Part shown: positions 24,744 to 33,756 of the stretch, one piece after another
How the letters are laid out: each line of letters starts with the position of its first letter
How positions within the stretch are numbered: position 1 is the first letter of the stretch
Source of the DNA: a virus
Virus record (IMG/VR): IMGVR_UViG_3300031841_003996
Span: 1-54,938 of that record
Strand: one strand, 5' to 3'
DNA length: 54,938 bases
The notes under the pieces: model-generated
Told to the model about the DNA's origin: nothing
Databases searched by the model: none
The model's input: the letters and a program-made list of their open reading frames with translations, nothing else
Made by a program: the position numbers and the translations under genes

Positions 24744-25765
24744 TCAAGATAAAATTATATGAATTAGATAAACATCGTAATGAATGTGCATTTCGTCCAT
24801 ACTTATGGGCTCAAAATGTATTTCGTGATATCGGTATCGAGTTTACTACAAGCAATTCATATGATTATGCATGGGTTGCACAAGCTAGTTTTCTAAATAA
24901 GAAACTGCCATTACAGGAATCGGTAGATGCTGGATTAGAATTTTTATCAAAAATTACCGGCGATTATATGTTGCTCGATGGGCAAGATTCTACATCATTG
25001 ATTGGCGCATATGAAGTGTTCAAAGAATCGAATGCATTATTACTTCTTAAAAATAGTTTACTTAAGGATCGATCTTTATATAAGCAAGGCTGGGAATTGG
25101 GAAGGTACTATTGGGGACCTGGCGACTATAAATTAGATGACTTCGACGATTATTCGGATAGAATAGTGCTCTCCGGTACGAATTGGCTAGCTACTCATTA
25201 TGCTGGCATAAATGTGCAATGGTATGATTACAGCCGACCTAAGCAATTTGATATATCTGCAATGTTTCAGTATCCACAAGGCGTCGATGTATATGAACAT
25301 GGCCATCATCAAAGTATACATTATGATAGACATAGGAAGCCTATAATGGATGTATTGTCTAATTTAGATTATAAAATAGCAAAACTTGAAAATGGAGTTC
25401 GCGTTTCTCAGCAAGAATATTATAGACGCATCTCAGATGCTAAAATTCTACTAGCGCCGTACGGATATGGTGAAATGGCTCCTAGAGACTTAGATGCAGC
25501 TCAATTCGGTTCAATATTGATTAAACCCGATATGAGTCATATTGATACATATCCAAATCCATTTATCGACGGCGAGACGTATGTAGCATGTAAACATGAT
25601 TACTCCGATCTTTCTGAAAAAATCGAAGATATAATGACAAACTACAGTAGTTATCAACATATCATTGAAAATGCTCGACGCACATTTACAGAATTATACT
25701 GTCCAGAAAATATTGCAGTACATGTGTATAATATTTTTAAAAATTTAAAGGGAATATCGACATGA
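24740..25765 (+). CDS. Exostosin/GT-B-like glycosyltransferase candidate
   Basis: A 341-residue protein with no clear N-terminal motif. Its C-terminal half has the donor-site-like LLAPYGYGEMAPRDLDAAQFGSILIKPDMSH, similar to GT families where a conserved E/D and Gly bind the sugar nucleotide. The exact family is uncertain. Overlaps on both sides and the island position support a carbohydrate role. Confidence 0.62.
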   Translation: MIKIKLYELDKHRNECAFRPYLWAQNVFRDIGIEFTTSNSYDYAWVAQASFLNKKLPLQESVDAGLEFLSKITGDYMLLDGQDSTSLIGAYEVFKESNALLLLKNSLLKDRSLYKQGWELGRYYWGPGDYKLDDFDDYSDRIVLSGTNWLATHYAGINVQWYDYSRPKQFDISAMFQYPQGVDVYEHGHHQSIHYDRHRKPIMDVLSNLDYKIAKLENGVRVSQQEYYRRISDAKILLAPYGYGEMAPRDLDAAQFGSILIKPDMSHIDTYPNPFIDGETYVACKHDYSDLSEKIEDIMTNYSSYQHIIENARRTFTELYCPENIAVHVYNIFKNLKGIST

Positions 25766-26532
25766 CGGATGATTGGTTATCTAAGTACGTAGATTATAAA
25801 GTTCTGATAAATATAGAAGAACGTACTGATAGATTGAATGAGACGAAACAAGAATTTGCTAAAGCTGGAATCATCAATGTAGATCATTTTCCTGCAGTTA
25901 AACATCATATAGGTATTAGTGGATGTACTAGATCGCATTATGAAATAGTAAAGATAGCTAAAGATCGAGGATACAAAAATGTTTTAATATTTGAAGATGA
26001 TGTATGTTTTCAGCAATCGGGCTTAGAGTTTCGTAAGACAGTGGAATCATGTTTTGAACAAATAGAAAAGCATGATCTAAAGCCAGACTTTCTCTACATA
26101 GGCGGTAGATTGACATCGCCTCCTGATGATAAAACTAGTTGTTGGGAGTCGAGTATTAACAGTAAAATGCAGTATCATACAAAAATAGATGAAAATCTAT
26201 ATAAATTAGGTGGATGTAAAACGACGCATGCATACATCATATATGAATCAGCATATGATACGATATTAGAAGGACTTCAGGATACTGACTGGGATGCGCC
26301 TTCAAATTGGTCTGGCCCATCGCGTAGAAATATTGATTTTTGGTATCTTAGTAGAATACATCATGACGGATATGCAGAGCATGGCGACATACTTCATAGG
26401 AAGTTGAATGCATATTGTATATATCCATGCCTTGCTGGTCAACGTAAGAGTTATAGTAATATACTTAACAGAGAAATTTATTTTGATATGCCGAAACATT
26501 GGAACGAAATGTTAGAGGGATTAGGTGGTTAG
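25762..26532 (+). CDS. Family 25 glycosyltransferase (LPS-type)
   Basis: A 256-residue GT25-like enzyme. It has the family's opening VLINIEERTDRLNETKQEF, the conserved ISGCTRSHYEIVKIAKDRGY helix and LIFEDDVCF carrying the EDD metal site. Bacterial GT25 enzymes add galactose or related sugars to lipooligosaccharide. It overlaps the fucosyltransferase-like gene by 8 bases. Confidence 0.85.
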   Translation: MTDDWLSKYVDYKVLINIEERTDRLNETKQEFAKAGIINVDHFPAVKHHIGISGCTRSHYEIVKIAKDRGYKNVLIFEDDVCFQQSGLEFRKTVESCFEQIEKHDLKPDFLYIGGRLTSPPDDKTSCWESSINSKMQYHTKIDENLYKLGGCKTTHAYIIYESAYDTILEGLQDTDWDAPSNWSGPSRRNIDFWYLSRIHHDGYAEHGDILHRKLNAYCIYPCLAGQRKSYSNILNREIYFDMPKHWNEMLEGLGG

Positions 26533-27280
26533 TTGTAAATTACAAGGTGGGTTAGGGAACTATATGTTTCAAGCTGCAGCTGCGCATAGTTTAGCTATTA
26601 GTAACAACACAACTGCGGTATTTGATTTAGATAATGCGGCTCGTGTACATCAACATGCTAATGTGTATAAACACAATATACTACGTAATTTAAATGTAGG
26701 CGAAATTACTTTAACATGCCAGTATAATGAACCGCATTTTCATTATTCTGAAATGCCATATCAGTCTGGAATATTACTAAACGGTTATTTTCAATCCGAT
26801 AAATATCTAGATCGTTCTGCTACATTGGAATTATTTTCAATCGATGACGAAAGTTATAAGTTTATTGTCGATAAATATGGCACTTCATTTAACAATGCAG
26901 TATCCATACATGTACGACGTGGCGATTATTTAGCTAAACACGATCGACACCCAGTTCAGCCAATTGATTACTACAATCAGGCCATGCAATATTTTGATTC
27001 ATCGTCAATATTTTATATATTCAGTGATGATATAGAATGGTGTAAAGAAAATTTTAAAGGCTCACAGTTTACTTTTGTTGAGGGCAATGCAGATTATATA
27101 GATTTATGGTTAATGAGTTTATGCAATCATAACATTATAGCAAATTCATCATTTAGCTGGTGGGGCGCATGGCTAAATCAAAATCCTAATAAAATTGTTA
27201 TAGCACCTGAGAATTGGTTCGGACCGAATAAAAAATTAAGTACACGAGATTTGATACCAGAACAATGGATAACAGTATGA
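26525..27280 (+). CDS. Family 11 (alpha-1,2-fucosyltransferase-like) glycosyltransferase
   Basis: A 251-residue GT11 enzyme: LQGGLGNYMFQAAAAHSLA at the start, SIHVRRGDYL in the middle (the HxRRGDY donor motif) and NSSFSWWGAWLN near the end. Members transfer L-fucose from GDP-fucose. The island also encodes Gmd and an Fcl-like enzyme that could make this donor. It starts with GTG at 26525; no better ATG is available. It ends in an ATGA overlap with the carbamoyltransferase gene. Confidence 0.88.
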   Translation: MVSCKLQGGLGNYMFQAAAAHSLAISNNTTAVFDLDNAARVHQHANVYKHNILRNLNVGEITLTCQYNEPHFHYSEMPYQSGILLNGYFQSDKYLDRSATLELFSIDDESYKFIVDKYGTSFNNAVSIHVRRGDYLAKHDRHPVQPIDYYNQAMQYFDSSSIFYIFSDDIEWCKENFKGSQFTFVEGNADYIDLWLMSLCNHNIIANSSFSWWGAWLNQNPNKIVIAPENWFGPNKKLSTRDLIPEQWITV

Positions 27281-28836
27281 AACATACATTAAGTATATAC
27301 GGCTCTCATGATGCAAGTGCTGCATTTATCGATAAAAATGGCAATTTAAAAATATTAGAGTATGAACGATTTGTTAAGAAACGTTATGCCATGTATTCTG
27401 CAAAATTCGATTATAGAGAAAAGGATTTAGGGACAGATGAACACCGACGAGTACAATTTATACAGTATATAAAATCTCAACTCTCAGACGAAATACGAAC
27501 AATATTATACAACGGATTAGTACAAGCTGATTTAGATTATTTAAAAACACAATTCGTCAATGCAGAGTTTAAATTATGTGGGCATCATATGGCACATGCA
27601 GCATCTGGATACTTTCCTTCAATGTTCGATAATGCCATTATATTTTCAGTCGATGGAGGCGGCGTAGATCATGGCGTAATAGGATACACGAAAATATTCA
27701 GTGCCAAACAATCTAGAATAGAATTGTTAGATACGCCAAACATTAATTTAGGTGTAGCTTATGGAAGAATAGGATGTCCGATATCTGAAATCAATCCAGG
27801 GCCTGATTCTAATAGAGATTCATTAGTATATGCAGGAAAAGTAATGGGTTTGTGTGCATACGGTAATATTCGGCCATCATGGATTGAGCCGATGAAAAAA
27901 TATTATCGGCATCATAGTTTAGAAGTGTTAGGTAATGATATAGGACTATCATTAACATTCAATTCATTAAAGGGTCAAGATAGTTTTGATTTAGCTGCAA
28001 CATCGCAACATGTTTTTGAAGAATTGTTATTGAACATAATAACACCTTATGTAGATGATAATGATAATTTTGTTTTAGTAGGTGGCTGTGCATTAAATGT
28101 TTTATTCAATCAGAAATTGAAAAAATATTTAAGTACTAAATCTAAACAATTGTATGTACCATCAAATCCAAATGATTGTGGTTTGGCATTAGGTCAATTT
28201 TTATTAGAACATCCAGATGCACAGTCAAATGTATATGGAGGCTTCGATATTTTAGATCGCAACGAATTACAGGAATATATTGAATCGCGATCTGCACGCG
28301 CTGTATCAGTAAAAGAAATAACTGATTTAGTGAAAGCTGGAAAGATTATAGGATTAGTATATGGCTATTCAGAAGTAGGACCTAGAGCTCTAGGCAATCG
28401 GAGTATAATCTGTGATCCGTCTATTGCAGATATGAAAGATATTCTTAATGCAAAAGTTAAATTCAGAGAATGGTTCAGGCCATTCGCTCCGGTATGTCGT
28501 TTACAAGACAAATCTAAATATTTTGATAATGTCTATGATTCAGAATTTATGAGTTACGCGCCTGGTGTAAAAGATGAGTTCAGATCTAAATTAAAATCGA
28601 TTAGCCATGCTGACGGTACAGCTCGATTACAGACTGTTACTGACTATCAACATGAAATATTTTATGATATTCTTACTGAATTAGACGATAGAAATGAAAT
28701 TCCTGTAATATTAAATACATCATTCAATATAAAGGGAAAACCTATACTAACTACAATTCAAGACGCTTTGTATTGTTTAGATAATACTGAAATGGATTAT
28801 GTTGTTATCGAAAATTGGCTATTTAAAAGGAAATGA
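27277..28836 (+). CDS. Carbamoyltransferase (NodU/CmcH family)
   Basis: A 519-residue enzyme that would attach a carbamoyl group from carbamoyl phosphate to a sugar hydroxyl. It has the Kae1-like N-terminal domain with CGHHMAHAASGYFPS and FSVDGGGVDHG, VLVGGCALNVLFNQ, then the C-terminal domain with SEVGPRALGNRSI and NTSFNIKGKPI. I start at ATG 27277, which overlaps the upstream TGA; ATG 27265 is also in frame. O-carbamoylated sugars occur in some bacterial surface glycans and Nod factors. Confidence 0.9.
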   Translation: MKHTLSIYGSHDASAAFIDKNGNLKILEYERFVKKRYAMYSAKFDYREKDLGTDEHRRVQFIQYIKSQLSDEIRTILYNGLVQADLDYLKTQFVNAEFKLCGHHMAHAASGYFPSMFDNAIIFSVDGGGVDHGVIGYTKIFSAKQSRIELLDTPNINLGVAYGRIGCPISEINPGPDSNRDSLVYAGKVMGLCAYGNIRPSWIEPMKKYYRHHSLEVLGNDIGLSLTFNSLKGQDSFDLAATSQHVFEELLLNIITPYVDDNDNFVLVGGCALNVLFNQKLKKYLSTKSKQLYVPSNPNDCGLALGQFLLEHPDAQSNVYGGFDILDRNELQEYIESRSARAVSVKEITDLVKAGKIIGLVYGYSEVGPRALGNRSIICDPSIADMKDILNAKVKFREWFRPFAPVCRLQDKSKYFDNVYDSEFMSYAPGVKDEFRSKLKSISHADGTARLQTVTDYQHEIFYDILTELDDRNEIPVILNTSFNIKGKPILTTIQDALYCLDNTEMDYVVIENWLFKRK

Positions 28837-28837
28837 T

Positions 28838-29755
28838 ATGAAAAAAATACTAGTTACTGGTGGTAGTGGACTGGTCGGACGCTATCTACAAGAAATGTTG
28901 CCGGATGCAATTTATTTATCGTCAAAAGATTGCGATTTAACCGATATAAATTGCGTTGATAAATTAATGTTCAAACATCAACCTGATATTGTAATACATT
29001 TAGCAGCTCGAGTCGGCGGCATCCTAGATAATGTACAATATCCTGTAGAATATCTAGAACAAAATGTTTTGATGAATACCAACTTATTATCTGTATGTCA
29101 TAAACATAATGTTAAAAATGTAATATCTATTTTAAGTACGTGCATTTATCCAGATGTCGTAGAAACTTATCCAATGAAAGAAGAGGTTATGTTCGACGGC
29201 CCGCCTACTCCGAGTAACTTCTCTTATGGGTTAGCAAAGAGAACAATGGCCGCTCATATCGATGCATATGTTAAACAGTATGATAAACAATGGTGTTATT
29301 TGATTCCATGTAACTTATATGGCGAATTTGATAAGTTTTCTGAACATAATAGTCATTTCGTAGCAGCACTTATTAAAAAAATCCATGATGCAGATAAACA
29401 AATTGAATTATGGGGTGATGGTTCTCCATTACGCCAATTCATGCATGGTAAAGATTTAGCACGTGTCATTAAAACTATGATCGATAATGATATTTATGAG
29501 AGCATGAATGTTGCGCCACCGTGGGTATATTCGATTCATGAGATGGCTGAAATAGCTATTGATGCATGCAATAAACCACATTTGAAGATTATGTATGATA
29601 CGGAAAAACCTAATGGTCAACATAGAAAGGATGTAACTGCCGATAAACTAATTTCTCTGTTAGGAAATTTTGAGTTTACATCACTAAGTGAAGGTATACG
29701 TGATACGTATACTAAGATAAAAAGTAGACAAACATTATTTAGAAACAATGAGTAA
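28838..29755 (+). CDS. GDP-L-fucose synthase-like SDR (Fcl, possibly ColC)
   Basis: A 305-residue extended SDR with NAD(P) loop TGGSGLVG, STCIYP, the YxxxK site in FSYGLAK and GSPLRQFMHGKDLAR. These are hallmarks of GDP-4-keto-6-deoxymannose 3,5-epimerase/4-reductase. It would finish GDP-L-fucose from the product of the Gmd homologue at 35494. A ColD-like enzyme two genes downstream makes GDP-colitose synthase (ColC, a related enzyme) an alternative. ATG 28838 has AAAGGAA just upstream. Confidence 0.85.
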   Translation: MKKILVTGGSGLVGRYLQEMLPDAIYLSSKDCDLTDINCVDKLMFKHQPDIVIHLAARVGGILDNVQYPVEYLEQNVLMNTNLLSVCHKHNVKNVISILSTCIYPDVVETYPMKEEVMFDGPPTPSNFSYGLAKRTMAAHIDAYVKQYDKQWCYLIPCNLYGEFDKFSEHNSHFVAALIKKIHDADKQIELWGDGSPLRQFMHGKDLARVIKTMIDNDIYESMNVAPPWVYSIHEMAEIAIDACNKPHLKIMYDTEKPNGQHRKDVTADKLISLLGNFEFTSLSEGIRDTYTKIKSRQTLFRNNE

Positions 29756-30605
29756 CTTTATTATTACTGCAAAAGGCTCATATGATGTAAATGATGGCCA
29801 TGGCGCGCGTCATCGCGGCACACCAAAAACGCAAACTGAAGCCGCAACTGAATTAATTATTAACAGATTATATTTAATCGATCGGCTACAACAGAATAGA
29901 GTAAGTAAACATGATACTATTGTAACATTACCTGAACGTAAATTTTTGTATGAGAATATATTTGATCGAGTAATAGATTATCAATCACAATTTGTCGGTC
30001 GTACTAGTAGTGAGAATGATTTAGTTGCACGTTTTAACCATGTAGTGGATTCGCAGAATCGTATTTGCAAGCCATTTTATAAACATTATGAACGTGATAA
30101 AGATTTAATAAGTTGTATTAAGTACAATGATGAAATCTTAAACAAACAACTTAACGACTTTATAATAGTTGTAGTTAGATTGAAAAATTCTGATACTAGA
30201 CGTAATTTAGATTTAGAATATTGGAGAGAATTTTTAACTAGCATTAAAGATCGTTATGATAAAATTTTTATCTTTGGTAAGGGATGTGATGAGTTGGTAA
30301 GGGATAACATAGAATACATTGATACGTTGCAAGACTACTGTAGCTATCTACATCATGAAAAATGTAAACATGTTATTAGTACGATTTCCGGTCCATGTCA
30401 TTATGTACAACAATTTGGAAATGTATGCGGAGACACGACATTACATATGATCGATAATAATCATCTCATACCGTTTGGTGGACATGATGATCCGTCATAT
30501 TTTCATCCTTGCATTAATTTTACAAAAGTACACATAAACATAATAGACGGAGCTCCCGAAGCTTCAAAATTACAGGAACACATATGGAAGAATCCACAAA
30601 AGTAA
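29748..30605 (+). CDS. Possible GT-B-like protein, 285 aa
   Basis: I do not recognise a clear family. The second half has a pattern like heptosyltransferase donor domains: FIIVVVRLKNSDTRRNL, IFIFGKGCDEL, then KHVISTISGPCHYVQQFG, where a Gly-Pro follows a buried strand. His-rich FGGHDDPSYFHPC lies near the end. It overlaps both neighbours, so it is probably a glycosyltransferase or accessory of the same pathway. Confidence 0.55.
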   Translation: MSNFIITAKGSYDVNDGHGARHRGTPKTQTEAATELIINRLYLIDRLQQNRVSKHDTIVTLPERKFLYENIFDRVIDYQSQFVGRTSSENDLVARFNHVVDSQNRICKPFYKHYERDKDLISCIKYNDEILNKQLNDFIIVVVRLKNSDTRRNLDLEYWREFLTSIKDRYDKIFIFGKGCDELVRDNIEYIDTLQDYCSYLHHEKCKHVISTISGPCHYVQQFGNVCGDTTLHMIDNNHLIPFGGHDDPSYFHPCINFTKVHINIIDGAPEASKLQEHIWKNPQK

Positions 30606-30949
30606 TAGGAACGCATTTTGATGAGTATATTAGACAGCATGTTAACGAAATTTTGAATAGTACAAAATTTCCAGAGTATGATGATATTCATAGCGATACA
30701 TTTTCAGAGTTAATTGACAAGTTAATAATTGTACATATACGATTATGGTATTTAGAAGATGCTACTAATGCAGAAACCGATCCGGTGAAAGTAGCAGAAC
30801 TAAAGAGAAAGGCCGACATAACATTTAAAGAAAAACGGCCTATGCTAGTTAAGTCATTAGACAAAATTATTACAAACATGTGTAATGGCAAATTCAATCC
30901 TACAGTAGAAAATCCGAAATTATATAAAGATTATCAAGAAGAAAATTAG
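30584..30949 (+). CDS. Small DUF4254-like protein
   Basis: A 121-residue helical protein. The core LIDKLIIVHIRLWYLED and EKRPMLVKSLDKII resembles the DUF4254-like proteins that sit in sugar and phage gene clusters; this match is by eye. Function unknown. It overlaps the upstream gene by 22 bases, and its stop lies in the promoter-like element of the next gene. Confidence 0.65.
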   Translation: MEESTKVIGTHFDEYIRQHVNEILNSTKFPEYDDIHSDTFSELIDKLIIVHIRLWYLEDATNAETDPVKVAELKRKADITFKEKRPMLVKSLDKIITNMCNGKFNPTVENPKLYKDYQEEN

Positions 30950-30977
30950 GTTCTTTGAAGAAACGATCATATAATTA
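30946..30977 (+). promoter_or_regulatory. Promoter-like TTAG-N20-TATAATTA
   Basis: TTAG at 30946-30949 and TATAATTA at 30970-30977, spacing 20. A TTTG also occurs at 30954 but with too short a spacing. AAGGAG at 30982-30987 follows. It could give an internal start for the second half of the island. Confidence 0.42.
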
Positions 30978-30999
30978 TAACAAGGAGTGAGAAAAGTTT

Positions 31000-32157
31000 A
31001 TGATAAAATTAGTTACTGACACGATTGATGATAAAGATATCGATCAATTAATAGAATGGCTGAAAACATATCCTAGATTGACAAAGGGTCAATTGACTGT
31101 AGATTTAGAAGAAAAATGGTCTAAATGGATCGGTACAGAACATTCAGTATTCTGCAACTCGGGTTCGTCTGCAAATCTTTTAATGTTATGGGCATTGATC
31201 GAAGCTGGTAGAATCTCGCGAGACGCTAAAATAGTCGTCCCGGCCGTTTCTTGGGCCACTGATCTTGCGCCAGTAATACAATTAGGAATGACGCCAATTT
31301 TATGTGATGCAAATCTCAAAGATTTATCAGTAGATATAAATCACTTAGAAACTATCTTTAAAGAGAGCAATCCAGATGTATTGTTACTAGTATCCGTCTT
31401 AGGTTTAGTGCCTGATATGGATGCGATTATGTCATTATGTGAAAAGTATAACGTTATTCTATTAGAAGATACATGTGAAAGTATAGGATCTAAACATGGC
31501 GATCGTAAACTAGGTACATTTGGATTGATGTCTAGTTTTTCTACATATTTTGGACATCATATATCTACCATTGAAGGAGGATTTGTATCAACTAATGACA
31601 GCGAATTATATGAAGTGCTTAAATCGATTAGAAGCCATGGCTGGACGCGAGATGCTAGCGATGAATATAGTATTCAACTAAAAAATGAATGGGACACTAT
31701 AGATTTTGATGCATTGTATACATTTTATCATTCTGGGTTTAATTTAAGATCTACCGATTTACAAGCATTCATAGGCCTAGGCCAGATTGATAAATTAGAT
31801 AGTATATGCGAACGTCGAAATCAAAACTTCAAGCTATATGAACGAGAACTAAATAATTTTGCGCCTCATATATCAAACGATGATACATTCGTTTCAAATT
31901 TTGCATATCCTGTTATAAGTAGTAATCGTAATAAAATAGTCAAAAGATTACAATCAGAAAACATAGAAGTTCGGCCATTGATATGTGGTTCAATGTCACT
32001 GCAGCCGTTTTATATCAAACAGTTTGGTAGAGTTAACATGCCTAATGCATCTATCATACATCGTGATGGATTTTATATACCAAATCACCCAGATCTATCA
32101 GAAGATGATATTCTAAAAATAACGGATATAATTAAAGGCGTTGATGAAGAAGCTTAA
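31000..32157 (+). CDS. ColD-like GDP-4-keto-6-deoxymannose 3-dehydratase (DegT fold)
   Basis: A 385-residue PLP enzyme of the DegT/DnrJ/EryC1 family, with NSGSSANLL for the phosphate site and LLEDTCESIGSKHGD for the pyridine Asp. The catalytic Lys is replaced: FSTYFGHHISTIEGG has H186 where aminotransferases have Lys. The same His replacement marks ColD and related 3-dehydratases, which remove O3 and do not transfer an amino group. The likely product is GDP-4-keto-3,6-dideoxymannose, on the way to colitose. Confidence 0.82.
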   Translation: MIKLVTDTIDDKDIDQLIEWLKTYPRLTKGQLTVDLEEKWSKWIGTEHSVFCNSGSSANLLMLWALIEAGRISRDAKIVVPAVSWATDLAPVIQLGMTPILCDANLKDLSVDINHLETIFKESNPDVLLLVSVLGLVPDMDAIMSLCEKYNVILLEDTCESIGSKHGDRKLGTFGLMSSFSTYFGHHISTIEGGFVSTNDSELYEVLKSIRSHGWTRDASDEYSIQLKNEWDTIDFDALYTFYHSGFNLRSTDLQAFIGLGQIDKLDSICERRNQNFKLYERELNNFAPHISNDDTFVSNFAYPVISSNRNKIVKRLQSENIEVRPLICGSMSLQPFYIKQFGRVNMPNASIIHRDGFYIPNHPDLSEDDILKITDIIKGVDEEA

Positions 32158-32980
32158 ATTAAAGATATTAGATAACACATTTGCACATTGTGCATATAGT
32201 AATAACCCTTTACCGCCAGTTTCATTTTCAAAATACATCGAATGGGATAGGAATGTTTCTGATAACGAAGATCTTGTATTTTACGTAGATAATAATATTC
32301 AACGAGTAAATACCAAAGGTCATAAAAAACGGATTGCTTGGCTTATTGAGCCATATGTTAAGCAACCCGAAAATTACAATTGGTTACTAAAAAATAATCA
32401 TTTGTTTGACTATGTACTTGTCAATGAAAAGTCGTTGTTAGATAAAGGATCTAATTTTATTTATTATCCTTTTGGTGGATGCTGGATTGAACCAGAGAAT
32501 AGGAAGTTTCATGATAAAACAAAGATAGTAAGTATCATATGTTCTCATAAACGAAATGTACCAGATCATTACAAACGTCATGAATTGATACAAAGATTTG
32601 GCAATTGTATCGATGTGATGGGCCGCGGCTATACGCCTATTGATAGTATTACAGATGGGTTAAAGGATTATGCATTTCATATAGCAATGGAAAATCAAAG
32701 ACGTGATTTGCATTTTTCTGAAAAATTGATCAATCCTATAATGACTGGTACTATTCCAATATATTGGGGCATGCCGTCTATCGGCGATTACTTCGATACA
32801 CGTGGAATGATTTTAATTAATGATATAGAAGAATTTCCGGAAATCTATAATAGATTGGGCGAAGATTTATACAAAGAAATGTTACCATATGCTAAAGATA
32901 ATTTTGAAACGGCTAAGCAATATGTATTATCAGAAGATTGGATGTATGAGAATATTTTCGAACAAATGGGATTGATATGA
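32144..32980 (+). CDS. Family 10 (alpha-1,3-fucosyltransferase-like) glycosyltransferase
   Basis: A 278-residue protein whose C-terminal half carries the GT10 motif: YAFHIAMENQRRDLHFSEKL then IMTGTIPIYWGMPSIGDYF. GT10 enzymes use GDP-fucose; related members may use GDP-colitose. The first 90 residues are less conserved. An in-frame TTG at 32141 precedes ATG 32144, which I take as the start. It overlaps the ColD-like gene by 14 bases, supporting use of its product. Confidence 0.83.
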   Translation: MKKLKLKILDNTFAHCAYSNNPLPPVSFSKYIEWDRNVSDNEDLVFYVDNNIQRVNTKGHKKRIAWLIEPYVKQPENYNWLLKNNHLFDYVLVNEKSLLDKGSNFIYYPFGGCWIEPENRKFHDKTKIVSIICSHKRNVPDHYKRHELIQRFGNCIDVMGRGYTPIDSITDGLKDYAFHIAMENQRRDLHFSEKLINPIMTGTIPIYWGMPSIGDYFDTRGMILINDIEEFPEIYNRLGEDLYKEMLPYAKDNFETAKQYVLSEDWMYENIFEQMGLI

Positions 32981-33756
32981 ACGTAGTTTTTTGGACAGGA
33001 ATACAGACGCATTTATCGACTAAATATGGCGGCTTTGATTGGCTGAACTATTCTAAGTTATCATGGCAATACTGGTGTAAGAAAAATAATGTAACATTTG
33101 TAGCATTTGAAGAGCCGTACGCTGATATTGATAAACATCGGGCTAATTGGCAAAAAGCAATTCATTGTTGGGATATTTTAGATGAACGTGGGTTAGATCC
33201 TGATAACGTATTTTTAGTCGATGCATCATCGATGATTAAATGGGACGCACCTAATATCTTCGAACAGATAGATGAAAGACTTACCGGATGGCCGGACTTA
33301 GACAACCTTAAATGGATTTATCAAAGTATAGAAGGATATAAATCATTCTTTGACTACGAGTTCGATAACACTAAGTATATTAATTCAGGAGTGATTATTT
33401 TTAACAAATCTCACCGTAAAATATTTGAATCTTTCAAAGAACTTTATTATAATAACGATGATGAGTTTATTCAATTACAAGATAAAATTGTACGCAAAGG
33501 CACAGAACAGACGCCATTTAATTATTGGTTGCAAATGAATGATGTAGAAGTGAATACTAGTTTACCCGTTACATGGAAACTTACTCATCTGCATCGTAAA
33601 CAAATGTTAGGTCATAATTGGCAGTTGAATGATGATAATATGCCATTTTTCATTAAACATGGGTATCTATGGTTCTTTACGGGATTTGAAAAAATGCAAC
33701 GCAATCGCGTAATGTCTGATGTATGGAAATTGATAGGACATAACTATGAAGCGTAA
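32977..33756 (+). CDS. GT-A-like protein with altered DxD (paralogue 1)
   Basis: A 259-residue protein related to the next gene product. Shared features are the WxxWCxKNN start region, LLDxxGI/LDE-like segment, then the catalytic strand and an asparagine-rich INSGVIIFNKSH. The usual DxD is DAS here (FLVDASSMIKW, residues 82-84), so metal binding may be lost. It could be a pseudoenzyme partner or a GT that uses another residue. It overlaps both neighbours. Confidence 0.7.
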   Translation: MNVVFWTGIQTHLSTKYGGFDWLNYSKLSWQYWCKKNNVTFVAFEEPYADIDKHRANWQKAIHCWDILDERGLDPDNVFLVDASSMIKWDAPNIFEQIDERLTGWPDLDNLKWIYQSIEGYKSFFDYEFDNTKYINSGVIIFNKSHRKIFESFKELYYNNDDEFIQLQDKIVRKGTEQTPFNYWLQMNDVEVNTSLPVTWKLTHLHRKQMLGHNWQLNDDNMPFFIKHGYLWFFTGFEKMQRNRVMSDVWKLIGHNYEA

